From IMG/VR virus record IMGVR_UViG_3300033144_003201, positions 1 through 23,906 of that record: a stretch of 23,906 bases of DNA; one strand, given 5' to 3'. Source of the stretch: a virus. Below are positions 7,923-15,647 of this stretch, one piece after another. A model generated the notes under the pieces. It was not told where the DNA came from, searched no databases, and saw only the letters and a program-made list of their open reading frames with translations. The translations under genes and the position numbers were made by a program. The stretch's first letter is position 1. Each line of letters starts with the position of its first letter.

Positions 7923-9422
7923 TTATTTCCTCCCTTCTTGGTCACTGGGGCATTCCCCAGGATTGAAAATATTCCCGTACGAACTAAACACCGTACTATC
8001 AATGCGTTTAGCGTTAGGGAATTGTTGTTTTATCCAATTTAGCCGATCATAAAAATCTTCTCCAGGATGCCAAGGGAATGGTCTTGTGCAGTGGTGATCC
8101 GCAAAAGCATCAATTATCCACGCACTCCCTCCCATCTCCTGCGCCTGTAATACTGCCAAAGTGCCATACAAATCAAAGCCGTCAAGCCGCGTATTAAACC
8201 GGAACTGGCTTTTTAAATTTACCAGGATGCAACACTCATCAAAACAAGATGCTTCAACAGGAAACGTATGTGATGAGCTAAAAATTAATGGCATCCTATG
8301 GTCCTGCAACCTTCCGCAAATATCTCCTTTCATGTCTTTCCCGATAATCCCGGCCACAACCCAACCATCGGGGAGTCGTTCAATCTGTGCCTTAACTGTC
8401 TCAGCCCACCCGCGCCGATAAAACATATCCTGGTGGGTAAGTACGCCTATATCAGCCCCGGCGTTTTGCATAATATCAAGCAGCTTATTTAGCCCTAATG
8501 TCGCGGAGGCAGGGTCTTTTACAAAATACATCTTCCCGTCAATTTCTGATTGCCGCAGAACCATCTCAAGCCGAATAGGATCATTAGCCAATACGCCAAA
8601 CCCCATTTTTATTTTGGGCTCAGGTCTGATATATTGCTTAACTATTTTTGATGCTTCGTGGTTGTCTTTAACGTAGTTATATAGATATGCCGAATGGTCC
8701 CGATTATATTTAGCCAATTCGCCCTCAACCCATTCTTTTGTAACTGTATTTTTAAATTGTCTGCCGGAAAAATTGCACCTGGCTATTGCCTTGATGTTTC
8801 CAGGAGACACATACCCATCACCGTAATTGCCTATATATGGCCTATTATCGGCCACCAAAACAGGCCTGCCATAAGACATGGCTTCCAGTGCCCCACGCCC
8901 AAGAGTGATACAAAGATCAGCCCACTTGATCTGTTCTTGTATAGGGATATTTAAATCACTATACCGTAAATTATATTTTTCTCCCAAGAAAGCAAAAGGG
9001 TCAAACCCGACCGCCTCCCGGCGAATGACAAGGATGTTCTTTAATTCTTTATTTGGATAGGAATGGTTAGGGATAACTATCGGCTGGCCTATAATTTCAC
9101 TGGGATATTTACGGTCAAGTTGAGCTTCCATAACCTCATCGCTAACTGAAATATAACGATCTGCCCCAGGGGAAAAGTATTCATCTGGAATAAGCCCATG
9201 GGAGATACAAATCTTCCTGGCAGGGTTATCTTTTATTTCTTTAAGTAAGTGACTACAGATAATAAGATCAAATTTTTCATTTATACATTGCCGTGGTGAA
9301 TTAGTCGTTGTTACATCATGCCCGAGGGTTGTAAGCGTATCGATAACACAGCGCATAAAACGCCCGGAACCTCCCTCTTTAGATGCTCCTGATATATATT
9401 TAGCTGTTACTAAGATTTTCAA
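7923..9422 (-). CDS. Two-domain glycosyltransferase inserted in the tail module
   Basis: The 499-residue product joins two transferase-like halves. Residues 1 to about 265 resemble a GT-B enzyme: MKILVTAKYI, a Gly-rich loop GASKEGGSGRFM, and TLGRGALEAMSYGRPVLVAD (about 173-192), the GT4-type EAM.xGxPVL donor site. Residues about 272-470 resemble a GT2-like domain: FGVLANDPIR, then GVLTHQDMFYRRGW, where HQD would take the DxD place. No signal or membrane segment is visible, so it is probably cytoplasmic. The start is TTG with AAAGGA 8 bases upstream; a terminator lies just before it and the tail tube gene starts 4 bases after its end. Candidate targets are a virion protein or the host's surface sugar; the sequence does not decide between them. 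Confidence 0.75.
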   Translation of the reverse strand: MKILVTAKYISGASKEGGSGRFMRCVIDTLTTLGHDVTTTNSPRQCINEKFDLIICSHLLKEIKDNPARKICISHGLIPDEYFSPGADRYISVSDEVMEAQLDRKYPSEIIGQPIVIPNHSYPNKELKNILVIRREAVGFDPFAFLGEKYNLRYSDLNIPIQEQIKWADLCITLGRGALEAMSYGRPVLVADNRPYIGNYGDGYVSPGNIKAIARCNFSGRQFKNTVTKEWVEGELAKYNRDHSAYLYNYVKDNHEASKIVKQYIRPEPKIKMGFGVLANDPIRLEMVLRQSEIDGKMYFVKDPASATLGLNKLLDIMQNAGADIGVLTHQDMFYRRGWAETVKAQIERLPDGWVVAGIIGKDMKGDICGRLQDHRMPLIFSSSHTFPVEASCFDECCILVNLKSQFRFNTRLDGFDLYGTLAVLQAQEMGGSAWIIDAFADHHCTRPFPWHPGEDFYDRLNWIKQQFPNAKRIDSTVFSSYGNIFNPGECPSDQEGRK

Positions 9423-9442
9423 AATTTATTCCTTTCCCTCCG

Positions 9443-9492
9443 GGCAACAAAAAAGGCAAACTGTGAGGGGTGTAGCCCTACACGGCTTGCCT
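9443..9492 (-). terminator. Rho-independent terminator before the glycosyltransferase
   Basis: On the minus strand AGGCAA ... TTGCCT forms a stem around an inner GTGTA/TACAC hairpin and is followed by TTTTTTG. It shares the 17-mer GGCAACAAAAAAGGCAA (9443-9459, plus strand) with the terminator in front of the large terminase gene. An A/T tract on the other side could make it work in both directions. Confidence 0.6.
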
Positions 9493-9506
9493 GATTTTTG
9501 CTAAAC

Positions 9507-9524
9507 CTAATCTGGCCGGATTAG
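9507..9524. repeat. Inverted repeat upstream of the terminator
   Basis: CTAATC and GATTAG flank TGGCCG, an 18-base near-palindrome. On the minus strand TAATCCGG also occurs twice about 16 bases apart (near 9519 and 9536). It lies in the 134-base gap between the tail terminator and glycosyltransferase genes. It could be a second hairpin or a protein site; nothing shows which. Confidence 0.4.
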
Positions 9525-9556
9525 ATCGCCCGGATTAAAATATATATAATTTTAAA

Positions 9557-9970
9557 TTAATCCCTTTCAAATATTACGTTATAGTCAATATGATAATGCC
9601 AAATCCTTTCTGCTGCCGATGAGGTTGGGCCATCTTCATGTTCCAACCCATCACTTAAACGATAAAAAGCCACCACAGTACCGCCCGAAACGGTTAGTAC
9701 ACAATCATCAAATAACGCTTTTAAATGCGTCATAGCATCAAGGATCTCAATTTCAGATGGGTTTTCAGAAAAAATACTGAATTGAATTACAATATCATCT
9801 ATACCATTAGAAAACGTATCGTCTTGGGTGTTTACTATATAGCTAAATGTTGCATACGGATAAGTAACATGTTCCGGTGCCTCGGCATGATAAAGTCTGC
9901 CACCAATAGCAGTTTTAAAATCATTCGCTACGTTAAAATATGTCATAAGTGCTGTGTAGAAAAGTTTCAT
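9557..9970 (-). CDS. Tail terminator-like protein (DUF3168 type)
   Basis: The 137-residue protein has the layout of the small tail-end proteins: an N-terminal helix, GGRLYHAEAPEHVTYPYATF (the 'p....pYv.f' motif), a middle strand with IVIQFSIFSENPSEIEILDA, and a C-terminal strand pair (WHYHIDYNVIFERD). These form a ring that caps the tail tube and contacts the head connector. The start ATG overlaps the stop of the preceding gene (ATGA), giving translational coupling. It is the last gene before the terminator and the inserted glycosyltransferase, so transcription of tail tube genes must pass or be restarted beyond that point. Confidence 0.7.
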   Translation of the reverse strand: MKLFYTALMTYFNVANDFKTAIGGRLYHAEAPEHVTYPYATFSYIVNTQDDTFSNGIDDIVIQFSIFSENPSEIEILDAMTHLKALFDDCVLTVSGGTVVAFYRLSDGLEHEDGPTSSAAERIWHYHIDYNVIFERD

Positions 9971-10164
9971 TCGGTTTCTTTAAGCTCGTATTTTTTTAAG
10001 ATTGGCATTAACTTTTTTAAATCCTCTTTATCTGGGTAGTATTTTGCTTCAATTCTGACTATTTCCCCTGGTTCCATAATAAGGTGAAAACTTATTACTC
10101 TTTTAGGCCCAAGTGCCGCACAAATTTCCCCAGCTACAGGGTCGTGAGGGGTAATAGCCGCCAT
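9967..10164 (-). CDS. Small conserved-looking phage protein, unknown function
   Basis: A 65-residue protein starts at the second of two adjacent ATGs (10164), which is 5 bases after AAGGAG; the first ATG (10167) is too close. It contains DPVAGEICAALGPKRVISFHL and a C-terminal DKEDLKKLMPILKKYEL helix. I do not recognise a domain. It lies between the second head-tail joining protein and the tail terminator and overlaps the latter's start by ATGA, so it belongs to the head-tail operon and may be a small connector-region protein. Confidence 0.55.
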   Translation of the reverse strand: MAAITPHDPVAGEICAALGPKRVISFHLIMEPGEIVRIEAKYYPDKEDLKKLMPILKKYELKETE

Positions 10165-10176
10165 CATTACTCCTTT

Positions 10177-10518
10177 TTATGACTTCTCAGTTTCTTTACA
10201 AAGTAATTCAATTTCCCTGTTCCCCTCATCCCCGTTAATTATTCCTCCAATAGTAAAATACCTGTCGCTATACCTATTGCTGTATTTAACCTTCCAATCA
10301 GACCTTAGTTCACTGTAAAAAGGTATTCTTACCCTATGTGTTACTGTCATGGCTCTTTGGTCGGATTGTATTCTCTCTTTCGCGCTTACGGGCCAAATAG
10401 CTGCATAGAAAGTGCGCTCGGTTGCATAGGTAGTGGTGAATCCACCCACACCATTCGCTGTTTTTGTTGGCTTTTGTAATTCTATTTTTTTATTTCTGGC
10501 GCCTATTCTCGTTCTCAT
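10177..10518 (-). CDS. Head-tail joining (head closure) protein, second paralogue
   Basis: The 113-residue protein has the full Phage_H_T_join layout: RNKKIELQKPTKTANGVGGFTTTY at the start, an Ala-Ile-Trp strand (YAAIWPVSAKER), then VTHRVRIPFYSELRSDWKVKY, and a closing IELLCKE. Such proteins close the head after packaging and give the tail a docking surface. The ATG lies inside the end of the preceding paralogue (28-base overlap). Together the two form a tandem pair; this one is intact. Confidence 0.8.
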   Translation of the reverse strand: MRTRIGARNKKIELQKPTKTANGVGGFTTTYATERTFYAAIWPVSAKERIQSDQRAMTVTHRVRIPFYSELRSDWKVKYSNRYSDRYFTIGGIINGDEGNREIELLCKETEKS

Positions 10519-10802
10519 TCGTTAAAACCTTTTTATCTTCCTTACAAAGTAAATCGAAACACGCCCCTGACGATGTTACTGAAATAATATTAAAATACCT
10601 CTCTCCTGAGCGTACCCGCCAACCTGCTCTTATTGGTTTTTTATGTACCAATTGAATCAGGTGTTTTTTTTGCCTGTTTTTTTATAGATGCGGAGATATC
10701 GCTATATTTAGTTTTATACGCGACAGTAAAACCCCCTTTACCATTAGATACCCTTGCCGGATATTGCACCTCAATTGTCTTTTTCAAATTGACAGATTTC
10801 AT
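10490..10802 (-). CDS. Head-tail joining protein, first paralogue, frameshifted at A8
   Basis: The ATG at 10802 overlaps the connector stop (ATGA) and starts MKSVNLKKTIEVQYPARVSN, then GKGGFTVAYKTKYSDISASI, the first half of a head-tail joining protein. After a run of eight A (10671-10678) this frame stops at 10641, but the next frame supplies the missing half: HLIQLVHKKPIRAGWRVRSG, ERYFNIISV, FDLLCKE. These match the 'tHrv.iry..gi....ri....r.f.I..v....... l.c.e' order seen in the intact paralogue downstream. With seven A the gene would read through about 103 codons. RNA polymerase slippage at A8 could make some full-length product; a sequencing error is equally possible. Confidence 0.65.
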
Positions 10803-11392
10803 TCAAACTCCTCCCGAAGAGTTGAGGAATAGAGTAAATTCTTAAAAAATGTATCTTCACGAACATCTTGGCCAACAAAATCATCCCCCCGGCTCATATA
10901 CATTTTGGCCCCAATCATCTTTACCGCCGTCCGAATCTTTGCCGGAACAAGTGCCGCCGTAGTCCACCCACACACAAACCGGCATACAATCGGGTTGCTT
11001 GGATATGCCGTAAAACTCGGCCAGGACGCCCCGTAAGGCAATACAATTCTTCCACATTGATCGCCGTTTGTTTCAACGATATAATCAGTGGTCACGGTCA
11101 TAGTGGTTTCGTCGCCGTCGCTATTGGTATACTTAAGATGTGTTACTGATGCCAAATTACCAAAGGGAAGTTTAAAAGAATCCCCTGGAGGAAACTCATT
11201 AAGGCAATAATCCCATGTTTGCGTAAGCAAAGCTCTGCTGGTAATATCCTCAACATACCCCCGCGCCGTCTCGATTTGATCATTGAACAAACTGTCCTGA
11301 GAATAATCACCCAGGTCCGCGCCTATATGAGTTTTATATGCCGTCAGTGTGACCGGTTCTAGTGTTGGTGCTGTAACCTGACTTACTTGCAT
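10799..11392 (-). CDS. Head-tail connector (gp6-like, phiE125 gp8 type)
   Basis: The 197-residue protein shows the connector pattern: PVTLTAYKTHIG near the start, DSLFNDQIETARGYVEDITSRALLTQTWDYCLNEFPP (a helix then 'R.L.tQtw....d.fP'), LPFGNLASVTHLKYTN, and a C-terminal helix with KIRTAVKMIGAKMYMSR. This is typical of the ring that binds under the portal and receives the head closure protein. GAGGT lies about 10 bases before the ATG. Its stop overlaps the start of the first head-tail joining gene. Family membership is recognised from the motif order. Confidence 0.8.
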   Translation of the reverse strand: MQVSQVTAPTLEPVTLTAYKTHIGADLGDYSQDSLFNDQIETARGYVEDITSRALLTQTWDYCLNEFPPGDSFKLPFGNLASVTHLKYTNSDGDETTMTVTTDYIVETNGDQCGRIVLPYGASWPSFTAYPSNPIVCRFVCGWTTAALVPAKIRTAVKMIGAKMYMSRGDDFVGQDVREDTFFKNLLYSSTLREEFE

Positions 11393-11406
11393 TTCATTTT
11401 AGACCT

Positions 11407-11487
11407 CTAAGAACACGTATGTTCATGCCAATCAATAAAAATAAAATGAGTATTTGCCGATGCTTCAGTATTTCTGTCTATAATCAT
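11407..11487 (-). CDS. Possible 26-codon ORF between capsid and connector genes
   Basis: In the 157-base gap an open frame runs from just after the upstream gene to TAG at 11407. From the only ATG (11487; AAGG 6 bases upstream) it reads MIIDRNTEASANTHFIFIDW; upstream in frame GGEISAPRIGITRFY also looks protein-like but has no good start. It could be a small gene or the tail of a gene with a missing start. Weak support. Confidence 0.2.
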   Translation of the reverse strand: MIIDRNTEASANTHFIFIDWHEHTCS

Positions 11488-11549
11488 ATAGAACCTTGTA
11501 ATACCTATGCGCGGGGCAGATATTTCACCACCCCACACACAAAAATATA

Positions 11550-12125
11550 TTAAATGCTAATCTCTTCCCACAAGAAAGAAAATTGAAACGCTGCCGAACA
11601 AGCCGTCGTCGTATACGTGCAAATACTTCTGCCCGGAGGCAAAACGATACTTCCGTCAATGTTGTAAACTTGAGGGCCTGCGCCCTGCCAGGTTGTAATC
11701 GCGCCGGTCCCGTAAGTAGATACAACTCGCTCAAGAACAGGCGACACGATAGTTGCCCCGTCATCGGCATAGGCAATACTGGCCCCAGCGCCATATCTTG
11801 CGCACCGGACAGTAAGCGCAGAGGCAAATCCCCCATCCGTTGCAGCCATAAGCCCCAAAATACCTTCATCGGGGCCGACAACAGAAAGAGCCCAGCCGAA
11901 CTGTAACAAGACAAGAAGTTTGCCTGATCCTGTGGGATTGGCAACACCTAGCCCCGTCCAAGTAGTTGCTGCTGCTGCCGTGGTAGCTACTGCCGCGCTA
12001 CTGGCAACCGAAAAAAGCCGCCCGTTAATGGCCGCATCTGCGATCCTTCCGCTCGGCTGTAGTAATATGCCATCTTCATCGGTAAGGACTGGTCGCCCCA
12101 CACCATCTCTATCTTTTCCATACAT
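11550..12125 (-). CDS. Capsid-region protein, possible decoration or fibre protein
   Basis: The 191-residue protein starts at the second of two ATGs, 7 bases after GGAGG. It is low in charge and rich in Ala, Gly, Thr and Val, with likely beta structure and runs such as SSAAVATTAAAATTWTGLGV. It ends WEEISI. I do not recognise a family. It is third in a row of small Ala/Thr-rich proteins after the major capsid gene, which is where phages place decoration and head-fibre proteins; that role is inferred only from place and composition. Confidence 0.55.
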   Translation of the reverse strand: MYGKDRDGVGRPVLTDEDGILLQPSGRIADAAINGRLFSVASSAAVATTAAAATTWTGLGVANPTGSGKLLVLLQFGWALSVVGPDEGILGLMAATDGGFASALTVRCARYGAGASIAYADDGATIVSPVLERVVSTYGTGAITTWQGAGPQVYNIDGSIVLPPGRSICTYTTTACSAAFQFSFLWEEISI

Positions 12126-12145
12126 CATTTACCCTCCATCAAAAT

Positions 12146-12325
12146 CTATACGGCCCCTAATGCCGCAATAAGTCTTAGATCACGTTCCCATGTGCCGTTA
12201 TAATAAACATACTCTTCGCCAGTGTCGATTACGTGAAATGTTGAGCCCTCAGTCGTAGAAGCCGGCTTTATATCAGTTGAAAGCCCTTGATATCGTGTAA
12301 TTGTAGCAACTAAGGTAACTGCCAT
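12146..12325 (-). CDS. Small capsid-region protein, 59 residues
   Basis: The ATG at 12325 has a very strong AGGAGG 5 bases upstream and starts MAVTLVATITRYQGLSTDIK; the product ends YYNGTWERDLRLIAALGAV. The central TFHVIDTGEEYVYYNGTWE resembles short phage segments that read 'yi.D.ge.yvYn.g.W', often found in head or fibre accessory proteins. It lies in phase with its neighbours' spacing: 12 bases after the upstream gene and about 20 before the next start. Real gene with good confidence, function unknown. Confidence 0.7.
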   Translation of the reverse strand: MAVTLVATITRYQGLSTDIKPASTTEGSTFHVIDTGEEYVYYNGTWERDLRLIAALGAV

Positions 12326-12337
12326 GGCGTCCTCCTC

Positions 12338-12880
12338 TTACACTAATGCCGTTGCATAAGCGCCTTCAGACATTGGGTAATAAAACAGATGTCCCGTCGC
12401 TGAAATAGTCTCCGCCGCTTGTGTAGCCGCTGCTGCCAGCATCCCGATAGTGCCTACTGTGTTCGCCCCTGCCGCTGTCTCTCCGCCCAGAATATGAATT
12501 TTTCCTGCCGCCTCAACATCGGTGAGACCGGCGGTATCGGTTAAGGTTAAAGCGGTTGCAACAGCCCCTCCGACAAACATAATTCGAGTATGCGCCCCCA
12601 AATTTGCAATGCTGCCGCAATCGGCTTGCATCTCATTTACTGCGATAACTGGGGTTGTGAAGGTACAGTTAAATGCTACAGTTGTGGCATTTGCATCAGC
12701 CGCCGCCGTTAGCTCAACAAAAAGCTGGACAACTGCAATCCGCCCAACGATAGTAAAAAGTTCGGTTTGCGCGGTATCAGTAAAATTGGCGTCCACAAGA
12801 ACAGCATCCGTGGTCTTAACGTGAATCCCTGTCATGAGTTCCGCAATACCCATTCTTTTACTCGGTGTGTAATAGTGCAT
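12338..12880 (-). CDS. Ala/Thr-rich capsid-region protein
   Basis: A 180-residue protein starting at the second of two ATGs (12880), 7 bases after AGGAGG, while the first ATG (12886) is only 1 base away from it. It opens MHYYTPSKRMGIAEL, continues with beta-prone Val/Ala/Thr-rich sequence (RIAVVQLFVELTAAADANAT) and closes with HLFYYPMSEGAYATALV. No domain recognised. Position and composition suggest a capsid decoration or head-surface protein. The gap to the upstream gene is short and without a promoter-like element. Confidence 0.6.
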   Translation of the reverse strand: MHYYTPSKRMGIAELMTGIHVKTTDAVLVDANFTDTAQTELFTIVGRIAVVQLFVELTAAADANATTVAFNCTFTTPVIAVNEMQADCGSIANLGAHTRIMFVGGAVATALTLTDTAGLTDVEAAGKIHILGGETAAGANTVGTIGMLAAAATQAAETISATGHLFYYPMSEGAYATALV

Positions 12881-12899
12881 TTTCATCCCTCCTGGATAT

Positions 12900-13388
12900 T
12901 TAGGTCAATGCGGTTACGGAACGATTGCTGGAGTATCGGGGTTCCAAAACAGCAAAAACGATTGCTTGTCCAGTTGCACCTGTGGCATCATCCGCAAAAT
13001 CCAATGTTAACCAATTTTCATCATTGGCTGTGTCCATCTCATTTGCTAATATATCAACAACCAACATATAATTATCGTAAGTCCCATGAGTGAGACTGAG
13101 TGCTGCCGAAGTTGACCACGCGGCCAAAACATCACAATTTGCAGACCCCGCAGCGGCACCACCAAAGGCATAACGAAATGTCAGAGCAGACGTACATGCG
13201 GCATCTGTAGCACCAGAATATACATACAATACAGGTGTCGCTGTGCCGATATCGGCAAGTTGAATAAGAAATGTGGCCCTGTGATACATAGCCATATTAA
13301 CTGAATCCGATAAATTGCTCGCTGCCGTAGAAAAATCAATATCGACCCCTAACGGCACGGGTTTAAATCTCTCTATAAAAGCATTCAT
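12900..13388 (-). CDS. Capsid-region protein directly after major capsid gene
   Basis: A 162-residue protein beginning MNAFIERFKPVPLGVDIDFS, with a beta-rich middle (ATFLIQLADIGTATPVLYVY) and a C-terminal part reading NWLTLDFADDATGATGQAIV then AVLEPRYSSNRS. AAGGAGG lies 9 bases before the ATG. It is the first gene after the major capsid protein, a place often taken by decoration proteins or head stabilisers. I do not recognise a defined family; a virion-structural role is likely from context only. Confidence 0.6.
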   Translation of the reverse strand: MNAFIERFKPVPLGVDIDFSTAASNLSDSVNMAMYHRATFLIQLADIGTATPVLYVYSGATDAACTSALTFRYAFGGAAAGSANCDVLAAWSTSAALSLTHGTYDNYMLVVDILANEMDTANDENWLTLDFADDATGATGQAIVFAVLEPRYSSNRSVTALT

Positions 13389-13423
13389 TTTCTTTTACCT
13401 CCTTAAAACATTTCAATACTTTA

Positions 13424-14761
13424 TTAGTTTGCTGCTACTGTTACAAAAGGACCCTGAGTTGCTGTTGAACCGCCCTTGAAAGGCGTCAAGGTTTTATTCC
13501 TGAGTGGTGCGCCATCAAGTCGGTAAACCCATTTAAGCGTCATTTCATCATAGATAAATCTGACATGAATAGAAGCCGACGCCTCAATCCCGCCTTTGGT
13601 GAACAGTAAATATTCGTTAAGGTCGGCCAGAATAATATCTCCGGCAGTTCCTGGTGCCTGGCATTGTTCGATAGGGATTATCGGTTTTCCCAGCAATGTC
13701 ATATACGGTCGCCCGGCTGCGCCATTCGGAGGAAGAAAAACCGCAGACCCCCCAAGTCCTTCAGGGATGGTCATTAGCATGATTTCCGGCAAAAGCGCCC
13801 TATTAACAAAAAAGGCCGCGTTAGCATCACTGGAGCTTAAAAGCCGTGCATTCATACGGACAATATTCTGGTAAAGAATTTTAGTATCAGCCCTATTTTG
13901 ACCAATCTCAACTGCTTGTTCAACTTTGCACCCAGAGGCAGTAATGCCAAGAGGCATCCCCGCGCCTGTCCCGTTAACAATCAGATCATCAATCTTAAAA
14001 CCAAATTCCATAGGGAACCATTTATTTACCACTGCGGTAAGCTTTCCGGCATCCCGAAGCAGGTCATTGGTTAAATACATAAGCCCCATACAGTCATTGA
14101 GATCCCATCTTGCCTCACGGAATTTTGGCTTTGTGGCTGTTACTGTATCAGCCTCGGCCTTCATATAAACCTGAATACCACCAAATCTTGAGCCGTTAGC
14201 CCTGCTTGACTCATCAATCAAGTTCAATTTCAGGCTGTCGCTGTTGCTTGATGCCGTTACATTGAAACATCTTTGTGAAAGCAGGCCGGTTGCAATAGTT
14301 CCTTTGTCAAGCATAGTCGCCTGATCGGTGTTTACGAGCCAGCCACCCTCTGACGGTATAGTCTCATTTGCCCCTGATGCCGCCGCCTGAACCTTCCCCA
14401 GCCTTTCCATGGCGGCTGCTTTGGCATTACTGCCGGGGTTTGGCGAGCCCATAGTAATAACGTCCAAAAGCTGATCACCAATAGCGTTTTTCCCGCTATA
14501 GACTTTTTCTGCCCCGTCTCCATCTCCGTTCCCGATACCTTTGGCTTCCATCTTCGCCACTGCGCCTTCGACAGATTCAAGTTGTTGTTTCATGGAGTCA
14601 ATGCTTGCAATGTCCCTGGCAATATTTTCAACCTTCTCGGTTAAGAGCGGGTCGCTATAGCCCTTTGCTTCGATTTCTTTCAGCCTCGTATCGTTCTCGG
14701 TTTTGAATGTATTAAACGCTTTGCCGAGATCCTCAACGAGTTCTTTCAATTCTTTAGGCAT
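13424..14761 (-). CDS. Major capsid protein, HK97 fold
   Basis: The 445-residue protein has an N-terminal coiled-coil region (about residues 1-70: PKELKELVEDLGKAFNTFKT and onward), the scaffold-like delta domain, then a linker rich in Gly/Asp, and the core with TIPSEGGWLVNTDQATMLDK, the usual HK97-type N-arm start, and FRFIYDEMTLKWVYRLDGAP-like closing strands. The prohead protease encoded just upstream would remove the delta domain. The start chosen (14761) is the second ATG, 8 bases after AGGAGG; the first ATG is only 2 bases from it. The gene overlaps the protease gene's end by 8 bases. It builds the icosahedral head. Confidence 0.9.
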   Translation of the reverse strand: MPKELKELVEDLGKAFNTFKTENDTRLKEIEAKGYSDPLLTEKVENIARDIASIDSMKQQLESVEGAVAKMEAKGIGNGDGDGAEKVYSGKNAIGDQLLDVITMGSPNPGSNAKAAAMERLGKVQAAASGANETIPSEGGWLVNTDQATMLDKGTIATGLLSQRCFNVTASSNSDSLKLNLIDESSRANGSRFGGIQVYMKAEADTVTATKPKFREARWDLNDCMGLMYLTNDLLRDAGKLTAVVNKWFPMEFGFKIDDLIVNGTGAGMPLGITASGCKVEQAVEIGQNRADTKILYQNIVRMNARLLSSSDANAAFFVNRALLPEIMLMTIPEGLGGSAVFLPPNGAAGRPYMTLLGKPIIPIEQCQAPGTAGDIILADLNEYLLFTKGGIEASASIHVRFIYDEMTLKWVYRLDGAPLRNKTLTPFKGGSTATQGPFVTVAAN

Positions 14762-15647
14762 TTTCATAACCTCCTGTTACGTTTGAAATAAGGTTTTCTA
14801 AACTGTCTGCGATCTCAGCATCCCGCTGATTATCCGGTTGGTTGTCTGGATCAGGGGCAACGCCATCCCAGCCTCTCGCAAGTATGGCCTTGGCTTTTGC
14901 CTGGGGGAACCTTGCATCCCGTAAGGCTCTCTCTGCGTCCCTGATGGTTAATTCATCATTACTGTTTAATATTTTTATATGGTCCGGCATCCCGGCAAAT
15001 ATAGGGATATCCAGCCTTGCTTTTACCTTGCCGCCCTCTTTTATTATGTTGTCAATAAATCCTTTTTCTTTGGCTTCCTTGGCAGTCATCCACGTTCCAT
15101 CCCGTTTATCTTTCCCGTCCATGATGGCCCTTATTTCCTTCTTCCCGATCGAGGCTTTGTCCGAATAAATATCAAGGATTTGAGCACCAAATTGCTTTAA
15201 TACGTCCCTCATTTCTGCCATCATAAATTCATTACCGATAGCAATAGACCAGGGGTTATGAATCATATAGGTAGAGGTTTTATAGGCGTTTACTTCAGAT
15301 CCGCCAAGGGCAATAAAGCTTGCGCTGCTGGCTGCAAGGGAATCGATTCTGACTGTGACCTTTGCGTCATGCCGCTTCATGGCCTGATAAATTGCAATGG
15401 AGTCCATTACATCTCCACCGGGACAATTTATCCCGAACAACAAAGGTCTGCCTTTATATTCATTCATTGTATTAACGAGGATATTGGCATCACACCAAGG
15501 CCAGCCCACAGCATCGTAGATAAGGATTTCAACTTCTTCATTAGATGCATCAGCGTTCACCTTGTACCACTCAGGCTTATCAAGGGGCTTGTCATATAAA
15601 GCACTCATTATTTTTGCATTTGTATTATTTCTGTATGATAATTTCAT
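14754..15647 (-). CDS. ClpP-like prohead protease (S14)
   Basis: A 297-residue protein with the ClpP fold signatures: INCPGGDVMDSIAIYQAM (about 73-90), the active Ser in DSLAASSASFIALGG (Ser about 107), the His in YMIHNPW (about 130), and DGTWMTAKEAKEKGFIDNII, where the Asp near 183 would complete the triad. It would cut the N-terminal scaffold domain of the capsid protein during maturation. AAGGAG lies 7 bases before the ATG at 15647, which overlaps the portal gene's 3' end by 23 bases. The C-terminal about 70 residues (from DDELTIRDAERALRDA onward) hold a short charged region often seen after the protease domain in phages. Confidence 0.88.
   Translation of the reverse strand: MKLSYRNNTNAKIMSALYDKPLDKPEWYKVNADASNEEVEILIYDAVGWPWCDANILVNTMNEYKGRPLLFGINCPGGDVMDSIAIYQAMKRHDAKVTVRIDSLAASSASFIALGGSEVNAYKTSTYMIHNPWSIAIGNEFMMAEMRDVLKQFGAQILDIYSDKASIGKKEIRAIMDGKDKRDGTWMTAKEAKEKGFIDNIIKEGGKVKARLDIPIFAGMPDHIKILNSNDELTIRDAERALRDARFPQAKAKAILARGWDGVAPDPDNQPDNQRDAEIADSLENLISNVTGGYENA

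Noticed and set aside
11411-11424. GAACA-CGTA-TGTTC palindrome, SOS-box-like
   Set aside because: Spacing does not match the known GAAC-N4-GTTC or CTGT-N8-ACAG boxes and it lies between late genes with no promoter nearby.
11525-11947. 140-codon minus-strand frame overlapping the 191-residue capsid-region gene
   Set aside because: Arg/Leu-rich, no ribosome site, and the overlapping frame has a strong site and good spacing with its neighbours.
14332-14580. 82-codon minus-strand frame inside the major capsid gene
   Set aside because: Shadow frame of a well supported capsid protein.
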